Positions 42,654 to 51,243 of a stretch of DNA of 64,000 bases are shown here, one piece after another. Source of the DNA: Kineococcus xinjiangensis (GTDB taxonomy: Bacteria; Actinomycetota; Actinomycetes; Actinomycetales; Kineococcaceae). The notes beneath the pieces are model-generated. The model made no database searches, was not told the origin of the DNA, and saw only the letters and a program-made list of their open reading frames with translations. How positions within the stretch are numbered: position 1 is the first letter of the stretch; every line of letters begins with the position of its first letter. The position numbers and the translations under genes were made by a program. Location: contig NZ_PTJD01000012.1 in assembly GCF_002934625.1 (NCBI RefSeq), positions 1 to 64,000 of the forward strand, read 5' to 3'.

Positions 42654-43016
42654 ATGCAGATCCTGGTCAACTCCGACGGGCACGGCACCGTGGACGCAGA
42701 TCTCAGCCAGCGCCTGGAGTCCCAGGTGGACGACGAGCTCGCGCGGTTCCGGGAGCACCTGACGCGCGTCGAGGTCCACGTCGGCGACGAGGCCGCCGGG
42801 AGGTCCGAGGTGGCCGACATGCGCTGCACGATCGAGGCGCGCCCGGCCGGCCGGCAGCCCGTCGCGGTCACCGAGCACGCCGGCTCCGTGGAGGAGGCCT
42901 GCACCGGCGCCGTGAGGAAGCTCGCCCGGCTGCTGCAGCGGACCTTCGACAAGGCCGGCATGCACAAGGGCGGGGACTCCCTCCGCCACCTGCCCGTGGA
43001 GGAGGGCCCGATCTGA
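42654..43016 (+). CDS. HPF/RaiA-family ribosome-associated protein
   Basis: 120 residues. The beta-alpha-beta fold of hibernation-promoting factor is suggested by MQILVNSDGHGTVDADLSQRLESQVDDELARF, then TRVEVHVGDEAAG, CTIEARPAGRQPVAV and a second helix VEEACTGAVRKLARLLQRTFDK. It has only the N-terminal HPF domain and no C-terminal dimerisation domain, so it belongs to a short, divergent branch common in actinomycetes. It probably binds the 30S decoding region in stress. AAGGAG is eight bases before the ATG. The baeRF gene follows 61 bp downstream, probably in one operon. Confidence 0.8.
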   Translation: MQILVNSDGHGTVDADLSQRLESQVDDELARFREHLTRVEVHVGDEAAGRSEVADMRCTIEARPAGRQPVAVTEHAGSVEEACTGAVRKLARLLQRTFDKAGMHKGGDSLRHLPVEEGPI

Positions 43017-43077
43017 CGGTCCGGGCGACCGAGGGCGGGCCCCACCGGCCCGCCGCCGACGAAGCCGAGGAGGAACC

Positions 43078-44238
43078 GTGTTCACCCGAGACGACCTGAC
43101 GACCCTGATGTCCGCAGAGCCACGCCTGGGCGTGTCGATCTACCTGCCCACCCACGTGCGGGGCAGCGAGATCCGCCAGGACCCCATCCGCCTGAAGAAC
43201 CTCACGACGCTGGCGCGGGAGCGCCTGCACTCGATCGGCGTCGCGCCGGCGGACGCGGAGGAGTTCCTCGCCCCGGCGACGGAGCTGCTCGGCGACCACC
43301 CCTTCTGGCAGCACCAGAGCGAGGGACTGGCCCTCTTCCTCGACGGTGACGGGGTGGCCGTGCACAAGCTGCCGTTCCCGGTCGAGGAGCACGTCGAGGT
43401 CGGCTCCGGGTTCCAGGTGAGGCCGCTGCTGCCCGTGCTGGCCGCGGACGGGGTCTTCGACGTGGTCACCGTCACCGCGGGCGCGGTGCGCGTCTTCCAG
43501 GCGTCGCGCTTCGCCCTCGTGGAGGACGAGGAGGCCGGCTTCCCGAAGAACCTCGAGGAGGAGATCGGGGAGCTGGACTACGAGAACCCCGTGCAGGCCA
43601 GTCCCGCGGCTCGCCCGAACACCGGCGTGGTGGACATCAGCAACGCCCAGGTCTACGGCGACAGCCCGGCGGAGTGGGCCAAGAACCGGCTCGTGGACTT
43701 CGCCCACGACGTGGCGCGCGCCCTGGACGCGCGCTCCGCGAAGCGCCAGGTCCCCGTCGTGCTCGTCGCCGACGCGGAACTGGGCGGGCACGTCCGCAAG
43801 GCCTGCACGATCGGTCCCCTGCTGGCGGCCCTCGTGGAGACCAACCCCGACGTGCTCGACTCCGCCGCCCTGCACGACGCGGCCTACACCGCCGTGCGCG
43901 AACGCCTGGACGGTGAGCGCCGCGCGGACCTCGAGCGGTTCCGCTCCCTCCTCGGCAACGGTGACGCCAAGGCCGCGGCCGGTGTCGAGGACGCCGTGCG
44001 GGCGGCGCACCAGGGGCGCGTGGACGTCCTCTTCCTCACCGCGCGGGAGGAGGTGGTCCGCGGCCGCTACGACGAGTCCACGGACCAGGTGACCCTCGCA
44101 GGGGGCGACGACGCGTCCGCGGGCCGGGACCTGCTGGAGGACGCGGCCGTGCAGACGCTGCGCAACGGCGGACGCCTCCACCTCCTCGACGAGGAGGACG
44201 CCCTCGACGGGCCCCTCGCGGCGGTCCTGCGCTACTGA
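43078..44238 (+). CDS. baeRF-domain protein (family 3 type)
   Basis: 386 residues of the bacterial archaeo-eukaryotic release factor (baeRF) group. The start RLGVSIYLPTHVRGSEIRQDPIRLKNLT and FWQHQSEGLALFLDGDG match family 3, and VRPLLPVLAADGVFDVVTV and VVLVADAELGGHVRKACT follow. The C-terminal part (about 290-386) resembles the L7Ae-like third domain, ending LRNGGRLHLLDEEDAL. No GGQ peptide-release motif was seen. Distant relatives such as the hibernation factor Balon bind the ribosomal A site. Together with the HPF-like gene this suggests a ribosome-protection role, which is inference. AGGAGG lies five bases before the GTG start. Confidence 0.82.
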   Translation: MFTRDDLTTLMSAEPRLGVSIYLPTHVRGSEIRQDPIRLKNLTTLARERLHSIGVAPADAEEFLAPATELLGDHPFWQHQSEGLALFLDGDGVAVHKLPFPVEEHVEVGSGFQVRPLLPVLAADGVFDVVTVTAGAVRVFQASRFALVEDEEAGFPKNLEEEIGELDYENPVQASPAARPNTGVVDISNAQVYGDSPAEWAKNRLVDFAHDVARALDARSAKRQVPVVLVADAELGGHVRKACTIGPLLAALVETNPDVLDSAALHDAAYTAVRERLDGERRADLERFRSLLGNGDAKAAAGVEDAVRAAHQGRVDVLFLTAREEVVRGRYDESTDQVTLAGGDDASAGRDLLEDAAVQTLRNGGRLHLLDEEDALDGPLAAVLRY

Positions 44239-44301
44239 GGGGCCGCCGTCTCCGGGGCGCCGCCCGTCGCCGGAGGTCCCGTTCCCGGCCGGCTCGCCGG
44301 C

Positions 44302-45645
44302 TCAGAGCGAGCGGGTCTCTCCGGCGCGGTCCTGGTAGGCGCGGCGGACGTCGCCGGCGAGGGTCGCGCGCACCCGGTGGGCGAGGTCCTCCACCCGCTG
44401 CACGTCGACGGCGGCGAGGGAGTCGGGGACCTCCGCCAGGATCAGGTCCACCTGGCGCTCGATCTCCTCCCGGTTCGTGTCCTCCCGCACGGCGGTCGCC
44501 ATGTCGCGCAGCATGCGCAGCAGCGCGACCAGCACGGTCGGCTCCCGGCCGCCGTAGCGGCGGATCTGCCCGCAGACGAGGTCGAGGTAGTAGCGGATGT
44601 CCCGGTCGGGGACCACGACCCGCCCGACGCCGCGGGAGTCCTCGTGGAGCGTCGGTCCGAGCCGCTTGCCCTCCAGCTGGACGAGCAGGTCGGCAGCGTG
44701 ACCGATGCAGTGCGCGGCCGTCACCGGGTCGTTGATGCCCGGCGAGAGCGCCTTGACGGCGATGTCGGTGAGCTGGCGGAACCCGTAGGCGGAGTCCTGC
44801 TCGACCGTGCGCTCGTAGCCGACCACCACCGCGGAGCGGATCGCCTCCTCGAGCTCCTCCAGCTTCCCGTGCGCCAGGTGCGGCGCGTGGACCGTCGCGA
44901 AGGGCGTGCCGCGCACCACGTGGTCCCCGGGGCGGACGTCGATCCACACCACCGCCTCCGCGCCCTCGGCGGCCTGCACGAGGGCCGAGACGTCGACCCT
45001 GCGGACGAACCCGCTGCCCGGTGCCGCGACGCTGGTGCCCGCGGTCCAGTCGACGCCGAGCTCCTCCGGCCGGCGCGGCCGGTGGTCGCCGTAGTCGGGG
45101 TAGAAGGCGTCGATGGCCCGCCGCGCCTCGTTGTGGACCGTGAGCATCATCGTGTCGACCCGCAGCAGGGTCGTGAGGTGGTTGATGAAACCCAGGACCG
45201 CCGCCATCGAGGCGATGCCCAGCACGAACGCCGTGAACACGGCCGCCGCCGGCACCGGGGCGTCCGGTCGCAGCCCGCGCAGCACGGTGAGCGAGAACAC
45301 GAAGGTCGCCACCAGCACCGCCAGGACGGACTTCGTCCACGGGTCGCGCATGAAGTCGCGCAGCAGCCGCGGGGAGAACTGCTGGGAGGCCAGCTGCAGG
45401 GCCACCACGGTGAGGGAGAACGTCAGTGTGATCGTGCTGATCGAGGCCGCTGCGATGGCCTGCAGCATGGTGGTGGCCGAGTCCGTCCCGCCCGGCCACG
45501 CCAGTCGGGACAGCAGGGTCTGGGCCTCCGGGCGGATCTGGGCGAGCACGAGGGCCGCCACGAGCGCCAGCGCGCCCGCTCCGGCCGGCCACACCCACAC
45601 CGCCGCCCCGGACCGCTCGGCCCCTGAACCCTTCCGTTGCCTCAC
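44302..45645 (-). CDS. DUF2254 membrane protein
   Basis: 447 residues. Four membrane helices in the first 160 residues include SISTITLTFSLTVVALQLASQQFSPRLLRDF, the DUF2254 hallmark. A long cytoplasmic part follows, with VRPGDHVVRGTPFATVHAP, QLTDIAVKALSPGINDPVTAAHCI and DRDIRYYLDLVCGQIRRYGGREP. The function of the family is unknown; the tail resembles a binding domain for a small ligand. A GTG start at 45645 leaves a 15-residue cytoplasmic lead. It lies 79 bp downstream of the degenerate RsbW-like gene on the same strand and converges with the baeRF gene. Confidence 0.87.
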   Translation of the reverse strand: MRQRKGSGAERSGAAVWVWPAGAGALALVAALVLAQIRPEAQTLLSRLAWPGGTDSATTMLQAIAAASISTITLTFSLTVVALQLASQQFSPRLLRDFMRDPWTKSVLAVLVATFVFSLTVLRGLRPDAPVPAAAVFTAFVLGIASMAAVLGFINHLTTLLRVDTMMLTVHNEARRAIDAFYPDYGDHRPRRPEELGVDWTAGTSVAAPGSGFVRRVDVSALVQAAEGAEAVVWIDVRPGDHVVRGTPFATVHAPHLAHGKLEELEEAIRSAVVVGYERTVEQDSAYGFRQLTDIAVKALSPGINDPVTAAHCIGHAADLLVQLEGKRLGPTLHEDSRGVGRVVVPDRDIRYYLDLVCGQIRRYGGREPTVLVALLRMLRDMATAVREDTNREEIERQVDLILAEVPDSLAAVDVQRVEDLAHRVRATLAGDVRRAYQDRAGETRSL

Positions 45646-45724
45646 GTCCGCCCACCCGTCCTCGTCGTCACTCGTCGCCCGGTGCGCCGGGCCGGATGCG
45701 AGCGGGTCCGCCCGCCGGGCGGGC

Positions 45725-46165
45725 TCAGCGCGGTGCCCGCACGGGCACCTCGCACCACACCTGCACGGCCTCGGACGAGCGGCGCCAACCCCACTCGCGG
45801 CTGAGGCCGCTGAGCAGCAGGACGGCGTCGTCGGCCACGTCGACGGTCGCCGGGCCCGCGAGGTCGACCAGGACGGTGAGCGCGTCGCGGCTCTCCTGCA
45901 CCGCCACCGCCACCGGCTGGTGGGTGGTGCCGCCGGCGGCGAGGAGTTCCGCGGCGGCCTGCACGAGGTCGTCGGCGCCGTCCTCGTCGAACCCGGACTG
46001 CTGGGCGTAGACGTGGAGGAAGCGGCGCGCCTGCGCGAGGGCGTCGGCGTCCGGCGCGAGGTCCAGGCGGACGCGGTCCCCGGCGTGAGCCGGAGGAACG
46101 CCGCGGTCGAGCTCGGCCGCGACGGCAGGCGGCGGGGAGGGACGGGACGGCCGGGGCGGTTGCAC
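45725..46165 (-). CDS. Degenerate RsbW-like (HATPase) protein
   Basis: 146 residues. The overall pattern is that of a small anti-sigma ATPase: DADALAQARRFLHVYAQQSGFDEDGADDLVQAAAELLAAGG, PVAVAVQESRDALTVLVDL and the final LSREWGWRRSSEAVQVWCEVPV. However, the N box that should contain Asn and His (ELVxNAxxH) reads ELLAAGG, and no GxGL motif is present. ATP binding is therefore unlikely. It may still bind a sigma factor or STAS protein as a non-catalytic adaptor. GTG 46165 is the start, with no clear ribosome site. A DUF2254 gene follows on the same strand. Confidence 0.65.
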   Translation of the reverse strand: MQPPRPSRPSPPPAVAAELDRGVPPAHAGDRVRLDLAPDADALAQARRFLHVYAQQSGFDEDGADDLVQAAAELLAAGGTTHQPVAVAVQESRDALTVLVDLAGPATVDVADDAVLLLSGLSREWGWRRSSEAVQVWCEVPVRAPR

Positions 46166-46313
46166 GAGTACCTCGATGGTTCAACGCGGAGAGCCACGAT
46201 CCGGACCCGTTCCGACCGTACGTCGGCCCCGGTGGCCGGGGCAACCGGAGCCGTGATCGTCGGCGTCCGCCGCGGAAACCCGCCAGGCACCCGTCGCGCA
46301 CCAGCACCGACGG

Positions 46314-46351
46314 CGAGGGCCGCCGCACCCGGTGGGATGCGACGGCCCTCG
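46314..46351. terminator. Hairpin after the LVIVD-protein gene
   Basis: Arms CGAGGGCCG (46314-46322) and CGGCCCTCG (46343-46351) with a 20-base loop lie just after the stop codon of the minus-strand secreted-protein gene. Good stem, no T-run. Confidence 0.6.
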
Positions 46352-46371
46352 AACGCGACCGGGTCAGCGCG

Positions 46372-47781
46372 TCACGGCTTGGCGCCGCGGCGGTGGTCGT
46401 TGTCGGAGGACTTCACGCGGGGCTTGAGGACGAACAGACCCTCCTCGGTGCCCGTCACGACGACGGTCCCCGACGGGAAGTAGGGGTAGTTGCTCCAGGT
46501 GCCCGCGAAGGTCGTCGAGTCGTCGGCCGGGTACACGTCGAAGAAACCGCGCTCGGTGAGCCGGCCCTGGTTCGCCTTCCACGTGTCGGTGATCCGCAGG
46601 CCCGACGTGTAGTTGCTCTGGTAGGCCAGCCCCTGCTTGACGAAGATGTTGTGGTCGATCGCCGGGTTGCCGTGGCCGTACGTGCCGTTGAGCACCGGCG
46701 CGTCGAGGTCCGTCAGGTCCCAGATGTAGGTCGTGGTCTCCGACACCTCGCCGTTGAGCTCGTCGAGCTCGTCACCGAGCAGGAAGTACCGGTGGTCCTC
46801 CGTCAGCCAGCCCTGGTGGGTGTAGCTGCTGGTCTCGTAGGGCACCCGGGCGAGCTGCTCGAACGCCTTCTTGTCGGTGGCGTCGACGATCGTCACGGTG
46901 TCCTCGTTGGACGCGATGCAGATCTCCCGGCCGCGGTGCTGCACGTCCGGCCCGGCGTAGTCCACGCACTGCACGTCGTGGGTGTAGCCGTCGTCGCCGA
47001 AGCAGCCGGCCAGGACGGGGTTCGCCGGGTCCTTCAGGTCGTAGGCGAGCAGGCCGCCGTGCACGTCCTCGCAGCCCTTCGCGGTCACGTTCGCGTAGGC
47101 CCCGACGACGTAGGCGAAACCGCTCTGCTCGTTCAGCGCGATGTTGTGCGCCTGGGTGAACTCGGTGAGGTGGTTGGTCGCCGTCCACTGCCGCTCCGAG
47201 GTGACGCCGCGGAGCTGCGTCAGGTCGAACACCTGCAGGCCGGCGCCCGTCGTGGCGCCCGGCGTGCGGTCGCGCGCCTCGCTCACGATGTAGACGTGGT
47301 CGCGGTAGACCTTGGCGTCGCGCCAGATGTTGCCGCTGCCCGGGTGGGCCGTCGGGAGCGTCCCGAGGTAGACCGGGTTCGAGGCGACGGTGACGTCGAC
47401 GAACGCGGTGCCCTCGTACAGCCCGACGAGGGCGTACTCGCGCTTGGTCTTCGGGTCCGTCCAGCCCCAGACGTCGTTCGACCAGACGCTGTCCATCTCG
47501 GTGAGCGGCAGGAACGCGGCCAGGTCGACCTTGTGGCACGGGAAGATGCCGGCCTTGCCGTCCTCGCAGCGCTGCGGGCCCATCCGCTCCATCGGCACGC
47601 CGCCGGGGCTGAGCTGTTCCGCGACGAGGTCGAAACCGGCCTCCTTGCCGCTGCCGTCGTGGGTCGGGTGGGCCGAGGCGATGCCGACGGCGCTCGTCAG
47701 CAGGAGCGCGGCGCCTGCCAGGGCGGAGACGCCGGTGCGCGCCCTGCGCGCGCGGCGGGACGAGGTGGTGCTCGAGATCAC
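46372..47781 (-). CDS. Secreted choice-of-anchor B / LVIVD-repeat protein
   Basis: 469 residues. A Sec or Tat-like signal peptide is visible (SSRRARRARTGVSALAGAALLLTSAVGIASAHP, cut near 36). The mature part is a seven-bladed propeller of LVIVD-like repeats: YALVGLYEGTAFVDVTVASNPVYLGTLP, GLQVFDLTQLRGV, GGLLAYDLKDPANPVLAG, EDTVTIVDATDKKAFEQLARVP, TTYIWDLTDLDAPVLNGTY and EGLFVLKPRV. These match the choice-of-anchor B family. Histidines in the blades (HNIALNE, YTHDVQCVDY, DHNIFVKQG) could bind metal. Function is unknown. The GTG at 47781 has GGGAG five bases upstream and places the Arg-rich region at the start. Confidence 0.85.
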   Translation of the reverse strand: MISSTTSSRRARRARTGVSALAGAALLLTSAVGIASAHPTHDGSGKEAGFDLVAEQLSPGGVPMERMGPQRCEDGKAGIFPCHKVDLAAFLPLTEMDSVWSNDVWGWTDPKTKREYALVGLYEGTAFVDVTVASNPVYLGTLPTAHPGSGNIWRDAKVYRDHVYIVSEARDRTPGATTGAGLQVFDLTQLRGVTSERQWTATNHLTEFTQAHNIALNEQSGFAYVVGAYANVTAKGCEDVHGGLLAYDLKDPANPVLAGCFGDDGYTHDVQCVDYAGPDVQHRGREICIASNEDTVTIVDATDKKAFEQLARVPYETSSYTHQGWLTEDHRYFLLGDELDELNGEVSETTTYIWDLTDLDAPVLNGTYGHGNPAIDHNIFVKQGLAYQSNYTSGLRITDTWKANQGRLTERGFFDVYPADDSTTFAGTWSNYPYFPSGTVVVTGTEEGLFVLKPRVKSSDNDHRRGAKP

Positions 47782-47920
47782 GTGAACTCCCGGATGCTTC
47801 GTCGCATGGGTGTCTGTCGTCACCTGGTGCATGCGTGCCTGGAACCGCCGGATCGCGGCGGAGGGACCCGCGTCACCCTAGGAGGCTTCGTCGCCCGGGG
47901 GGAAGCCCCGTCGGGGAACC

Positions 47921-47959
47921 CCGTCACGGCGGCACCGTCACGGCGGCACCGTCACGGCA
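47921..47959. repeat. 14-bp tandem repeat at the end of the lipoprotein gene
   Basis: CCGTCACGGCGGCA is repeated twice and then partially (11 bp). The stop codon of the GerMN-lipoprotein gene lies in the last copy, so the repeat is the region just after and at the 3' end of that gene. The unit contains the short palindrome CCGTCACGG. Confidence 0.65.
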
Positions 47960-48596
47960 CCGCCCGGGTGCCGGAGGCGGTGAGCGGGGCGTAGTCCGCC
48001 GCCGTCAGCAGGGCCGACGTCCGCGCACCCCCCGGCACCGGGACCTCCAGCACCTCGCCGTCGCGACGCAGCCGCACGGTGTGGACCCCCGGGACGGACG
48101 TGGCCGTCAGCACGATCTGCCCCACCACCAGGGGGAGCCGGTCGGCCGTCGGCTCCTGCGCGAACGGCGGCACCTCGACGGTGGCCGTCCCGGAGTCCAC
48201 GCCGAGGACCTCCAGCTCCACCCCCGGCTCCAGGGCGCTGGCCAGCCCCCGCGCCCGCTCCCGCTCGTCGGGCCCCGCGCTCAGCCGGGCCAGCACCCGG
48301 GCGACGACCCTGCGCGGTCCGTTCCCGTCCAGGCGGCTGCCGCCCCCGTGCCCGGGGTCGGCGGCGACCTGCGCGCTCACCGGGACGAGCAGCCCGCTGG
48401 TGTCGACGAAGTACGCCTGCGGCCCGGCCGCCACCTCGGGCGACCCCGACGGGACGGGCGCGGGTTCCGGCGCCGGGCTCAGCAGGTCGTAGGGAACCTC
48501 GCTGCGGGGCAGCACGTGCGGTTCCCCCGGACCGGGGGCGCCGCAGCCGCCGGCGACGAGCGCGACCGCCAGCGCGAGCGGCCCCGACGCCCTCAC
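47952..48596 (-). CDS. GerMN-domain lipoprotein
   Basis: 214 residues. The lipobox LVAGGC marks a lipoprotein with its Cys near residue 17. A Pro-rich spacer is followed by a GerMN domain (about 50-185): QAYFVDTSGLLVPVSAQV, VVARVLARLSAGPDERERARGLASALEPG and RLPLVVGQIVLTATSVPGVHTVRLRRDGEVLEVPVP. It sits outside the membrane. Its GTG start overlaps the sensor kinase stop (GTGA), so it is coupled to the two-component system. It resembles the N-terminal part of LpqB, the MtrB partner, but lacks the beta-propeller. It is probably an accessory signal protein of the kinase. Confidence 0.85.
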   Translation of the reverse strand: MRASGPLALAVALVAGGCGAPGPGEPHVLPRSEVPYDLLSPAPEPAPVPSGSPEVAAGPQAYFVDTSGLLVPVSAQVAADPGHGGGSRLDGNGPRRVVARVLARLSAGPDERERARGLASALEPGVELEVLGVDSGTATVEVPPFAQEPTADRLPLVVGQIVLTATSVPGVHTVRLRRDGEVLEVPVPGGARTSALLTAADYAPLTASGTRAVP

Positions 48597-49984
48597 GCCG
48601 GAACCCCGCGGGGGATCCGCGCCCTCGCGGGCAGCCGCACGACGAACCGCGCCCCGCCCTGGGGGGAGTCCTCGCACCACACCGCGCCGCCGTGGGCGTG
48701 CACGCTCTCCGCGACGAGGCTCAGCCCCAGGCCCGCCCCCGGCAGGGAACCCCTGGAGCCCGACCGCGCGAACCGCTCGAACACCCGTTGCCTGTCCTCC
48801 TCGGCGACCCCCGGCCCGGCGTCGTCGACCTGCACGAGGGCATGGGCGCCCTCACGGCGCAGCGACACCGACACCAGCCCCCGCCCGTGGCGCTCCGCGT
48901 TGTCGACGAGGTTCACCAGCGCGCGGCTGAGCTGCTGCTTGTCGACGTGCACCACGACCTCGGCCGCCCCGCCCGGTGCCGCGGCCAGCAGCGAGACGGG
49001 CCTCCCGCACCGGTCCAGGGCCTGCCGCACGAGGTCGCCCAGCGCCACGTCGACGCGCTCGCCGGCGCTCGCCCCCGCCTCCAGCCGCCCCAGCTCCAGC
49101 AGGTCCTCCAGCGTCCGCGCGAAGCGGTCCAGCTCCCGGCGCACGAGGTCCAGCACCTGGCGGGAGCGCTCGGGCAGGTCGTCGCGGCGGCGCTGCAGCA
49201 GGTCCACGCTGGTCACCAGCGCGGTGAGGGGCGAGCGCAGTTCGTGGCTGACGTCCGCGGTGAAGCGGGCCTCCCGCTGGATCTGCTCCTCCAGCGCGTC
49301 GACCATGCTGTTGAAGGACCCCACGATCGTGGCCAGGTCGGGATCGCTCGTCGGCGCCAGCCGCGTCCCCAGCTCCCCGCCGGCGATGCGGGCGGCGGTC
49401 CCGGCGACCGCGTTGAGCGGCGCCATCGCCCGGCGCGCCGCCCACGCGCTCAGCAGCCCGGCGCCGGCGGCGATGAGCAGGGCGAAGGCGACGAGCGCGG
49501 TGCGCAGGGCGTCGAGGGTGCTCTGCAGCTCCGAGGTGACCGTCACCGCGTAGTACTCCGCGTCGACGGCGGGCAGGGGGACCCCCACCACCAGGACCGG
49601 GCGGCGACCCTGGCTCGCCCAGGCCGTCCCCGCCTCCCCGCCCTCCACGACGCCCACCAGCCCGGCGGGCAGGTCCTCGTCACCGACCTCCAGCGACGTC
49701 GAGTACCAGCGGCCGTCGCGGCGGACGAGGATCGCGGCCCCCGCCGGCGGGGCCACCCCGCCGAGGACGTCGCTGACCGGGAAACCGCTGGTGCGCAGGC
49801 CGTCGCGGACGTAGGAGGCGTCGGCGAAGGCCTGGCGCACGGCGCTGCGCTCGCGCTGGTCCACCAGGTACCCGCGCGCCAGCCCGTAGATGAGCAGCGC
49901 CGCCAGCCCCGCCAGCGCCATGGCGCCGAGGGTGAAGGACGCCACCACCCGGGTGCGCAGCCCCCCGCGCGCCCATCCCCTCAC
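48593..49984 (-). CDS. Sensor histidine kinase
   Basis: 463 residues. Two membrane helices (about 13-35 and 165-185) flank an external sensor domain. HAMP (about 190-240) leads to the HisKA domain, with phospho-acceptor His247 in FTADVSHELRSPLTAL. The ATPase domain has NLVDNAERHG (N box), VDDAGPGV (G1) and GAGLGLSLV (G2). Start and stop overlap the response regulator and lipoprotein genes by GTGA, giving a tightly coupled operon. The architecture resembles MtrB or CseC (envelope-stress kinases). The signal is unknown; cell-wall stress is suggested by the lipoprotein partner. Confidence 0.93.
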   Translation of the reverse strand: MRGWARGGLRTRVVASFTLGAMALAGLAALLIYGLARGYLVDQRERSAVRQAFADASYVRDGLRTSGFPVSDVLGGVAPPAGAAILVRRDGRWYSTSLEVGDEDLPAGLVGVVEGGEAGTAWASQGRRPVLVVGVPLPAVDAEYYAVTVTSELQSTLDALRTALVAFALLIAAGAGLLSAWAARRAMAPLNAVAGTAARIAGGELGTRLAPTSDPDLATIVGSFNSMVDALEEQIQREARFTADVSHELRSPLTALVTSVDLLQRRRDDLPERSRQVLDLVRRELDRFARTLEDLLELGRLEAGASAGERVDVALGDLVRQALDRCGRPVSLLAAAPGGAAEVVVHVDKQQLSRALVNLVDNAERHGRGLVSVSLRREGAHALVQVDDAGPGVAEEDRQRVFERFARSGSRGSLPGAGLGLSLVAESVHAHGGAVWCEDSPQGGARFVVRLPARARIPRGVPA

Positions 49985-50673
49985 CGCACGTCCAGCCGGT
50001 ACCCCAGCCCCCGCACCGTCGCCACGAGGCGGGGTGTGGACGGATCGGGCTCCACCTTGGTGCGCAGCCGCCGGATGTGGACGTCCACGAGGCGCTCGTC
50101 GCCGAAGAAGCCGTGGTCCCAGACCCGTTGCAGCAGCACGGGCCGGCTGAGCACCCGGCCGGGCGGGGACGCCAGCTCGCACAGCAGGCGGAACTCGGTG
50201 GCGGTCAGGTGCACCGCCTCCGTCCCCCGCCGCAGGGTTCCGGCGGCGGGGTCGAGCACCAGCGGCCCCTGCTCCCGGTCGAGGACGACCTCGGAGGACG
50301 GCTGGGCCACCTCCAGCCGCCGCCGCAGCGCCCGCAACCGGGCGGACAGCTCCGCCAGGTCGAACGGCTTGGTGACGTAGTCGTCCGCCCCCGCCTCCAG
50401 CGCGGCCACGATGTCGCCCTTGTCCTGCCGGGCGGACAGGACGATCACCGGGGCGTCGCTGAGGGGACGGACCCGCCTGATGAAGGTGAAGCCGTCGATC
50501 CCGCCGAGCATCAGGTCGACCACCATGACGTCCACCGGCGCGCCGGAGGCGACGTGGGCGAGGGCCTCCTCCGCGCTGGGCCAGGCCGTCACGTCGTAGC
50601 CGTCGTCCTCCATGGCCAGGGACAGGGCGGTCCGGATGCCGTCGTCGTCGTCGAGGATCAGCAGTCGCGGTGC
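49981..50673 (-). CDS. OmpR-family response regulator
   Basis: 230 residues. A receiver domain (1-120) carries the acid pocket LDDDDG, the phosphorylation site Asp54 in VVDLMLGG and Lys in VTKPFDLAEL. The C-terminal winged helix (about 130-228) has LTATEFRLLCELASPPGRVLSR, LLQRVWDHGFFGDERLVDVHIRRLRTKVE and VRGLGYRLDV. First gene of the regulator-kinase-lipoprotein operon, with GTGA overlap to the kinase. The 200-bp divergent gap to the STAS gene contains an A/T-richer patch (about 50745-50800) that probably carries promoters. Confidence 0.93.
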   Translation of the reverse strand, partial: APRLLILDDDDGIRTALSLAMEDDGYDVTAWPSAEEALAHVASGAPVDVMVVDLMLGGIDGFTFIRRVRPLSDAPVIVLSARQDKGDIVAALEAGADDYVTKPFDLAELSARLRALRRRLEVAQPSSEVVLDREQGPLVLDPAAGTLRRGTEAVHLTATEFRLLCELASPPGRVLSRPVLLQRVWDHGFFGDERLVDVHIRRLRTKVEPDPSTPRLVATVRGLGYRLDVR

Positions 50674-50874
50674 CACGGCGCCATGCTGCCAGCGCGGCCA
50701 CGGCCCCGGTGCCGGACGGCCCCTCCGGCGCGGATCGTCACACGTTCGCAAACTCCACGTCCGGAGAACCGCAAAGTGCCTCTCCCACGATGGGTCCACG
50801 CCCCGCCGCACGGTGGGGCGGCCAGCTCCCGCCGCCCGGCCGGCGGGTGGTCGCGATGGGTGGTCCGGGAGGGG

Positions 50875-51243
50875 GTGAGCGGAGTGGAGGGGATCCACGT
50901 CCTCGAGCGCCACGACGACGCGGTCGTGATCGCGCTGGACGACTCCACCCTCCTGCAGGGCCTCGGCACGCTCCGCTGGCACCTCGACGAGGTGCTGCAC
51001 CGGGGCCCTGCCACCCTCGTGATCGACCTGACGCAGGTGCACCGGCTGTCCTCGGTGACCGTGGCGGTGCTGCTGCGCGCGAAGCGGCAGTGCCGGGCCC
51101 GCGGCGCCCGGGTGGTGCTGCGCGGGGTCAGCCGCAGCAGCCTGGAGGTGCTGCAGCGCACCGGTCTCAGCCCGCTGTTCGAGACGATGCCCGCGACGGA
51201 CGGGTTCCGGCCGGCGGAGCAGCCCCGCAGCGCCGCCTCCTGA
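50875..51243 (+). CDS. STAS-domain anti-sigma factor antagonist
   Basis: About 122 residues with a single STAS domain: IHVLERHDDAVVIALDDSTLLQGLGTLRWHLDEVL, PATLVIDLTQVHRLSSVTVAVLLRAKR and ARVVLRGVSRSSLEVLQRTGLSPLF. The phospho-acceptor is probably one of the serines in HRLSSVTV. It is a candidate substrate of the SpoIIE phosphatases and RsbW-like kinases elsewhere in the window, a link based on family knowledge. The start is uncertain between GTG 50875 and GTG 50884. GGGAGG lies just in front. It is divergent from the response regulator gene. Confidence 0.82.
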   Translation: MSGVEGIHVLERHDDAVVIALDDSTLLQGLGTLRWHLDEVLHRGPATLVIDLTQVHRLSSVTVAVLLRAKRQCRARGARVVLRGVSRSSLEVLQRTGLSPLFETMPATDGFRPAEQPRSAAS

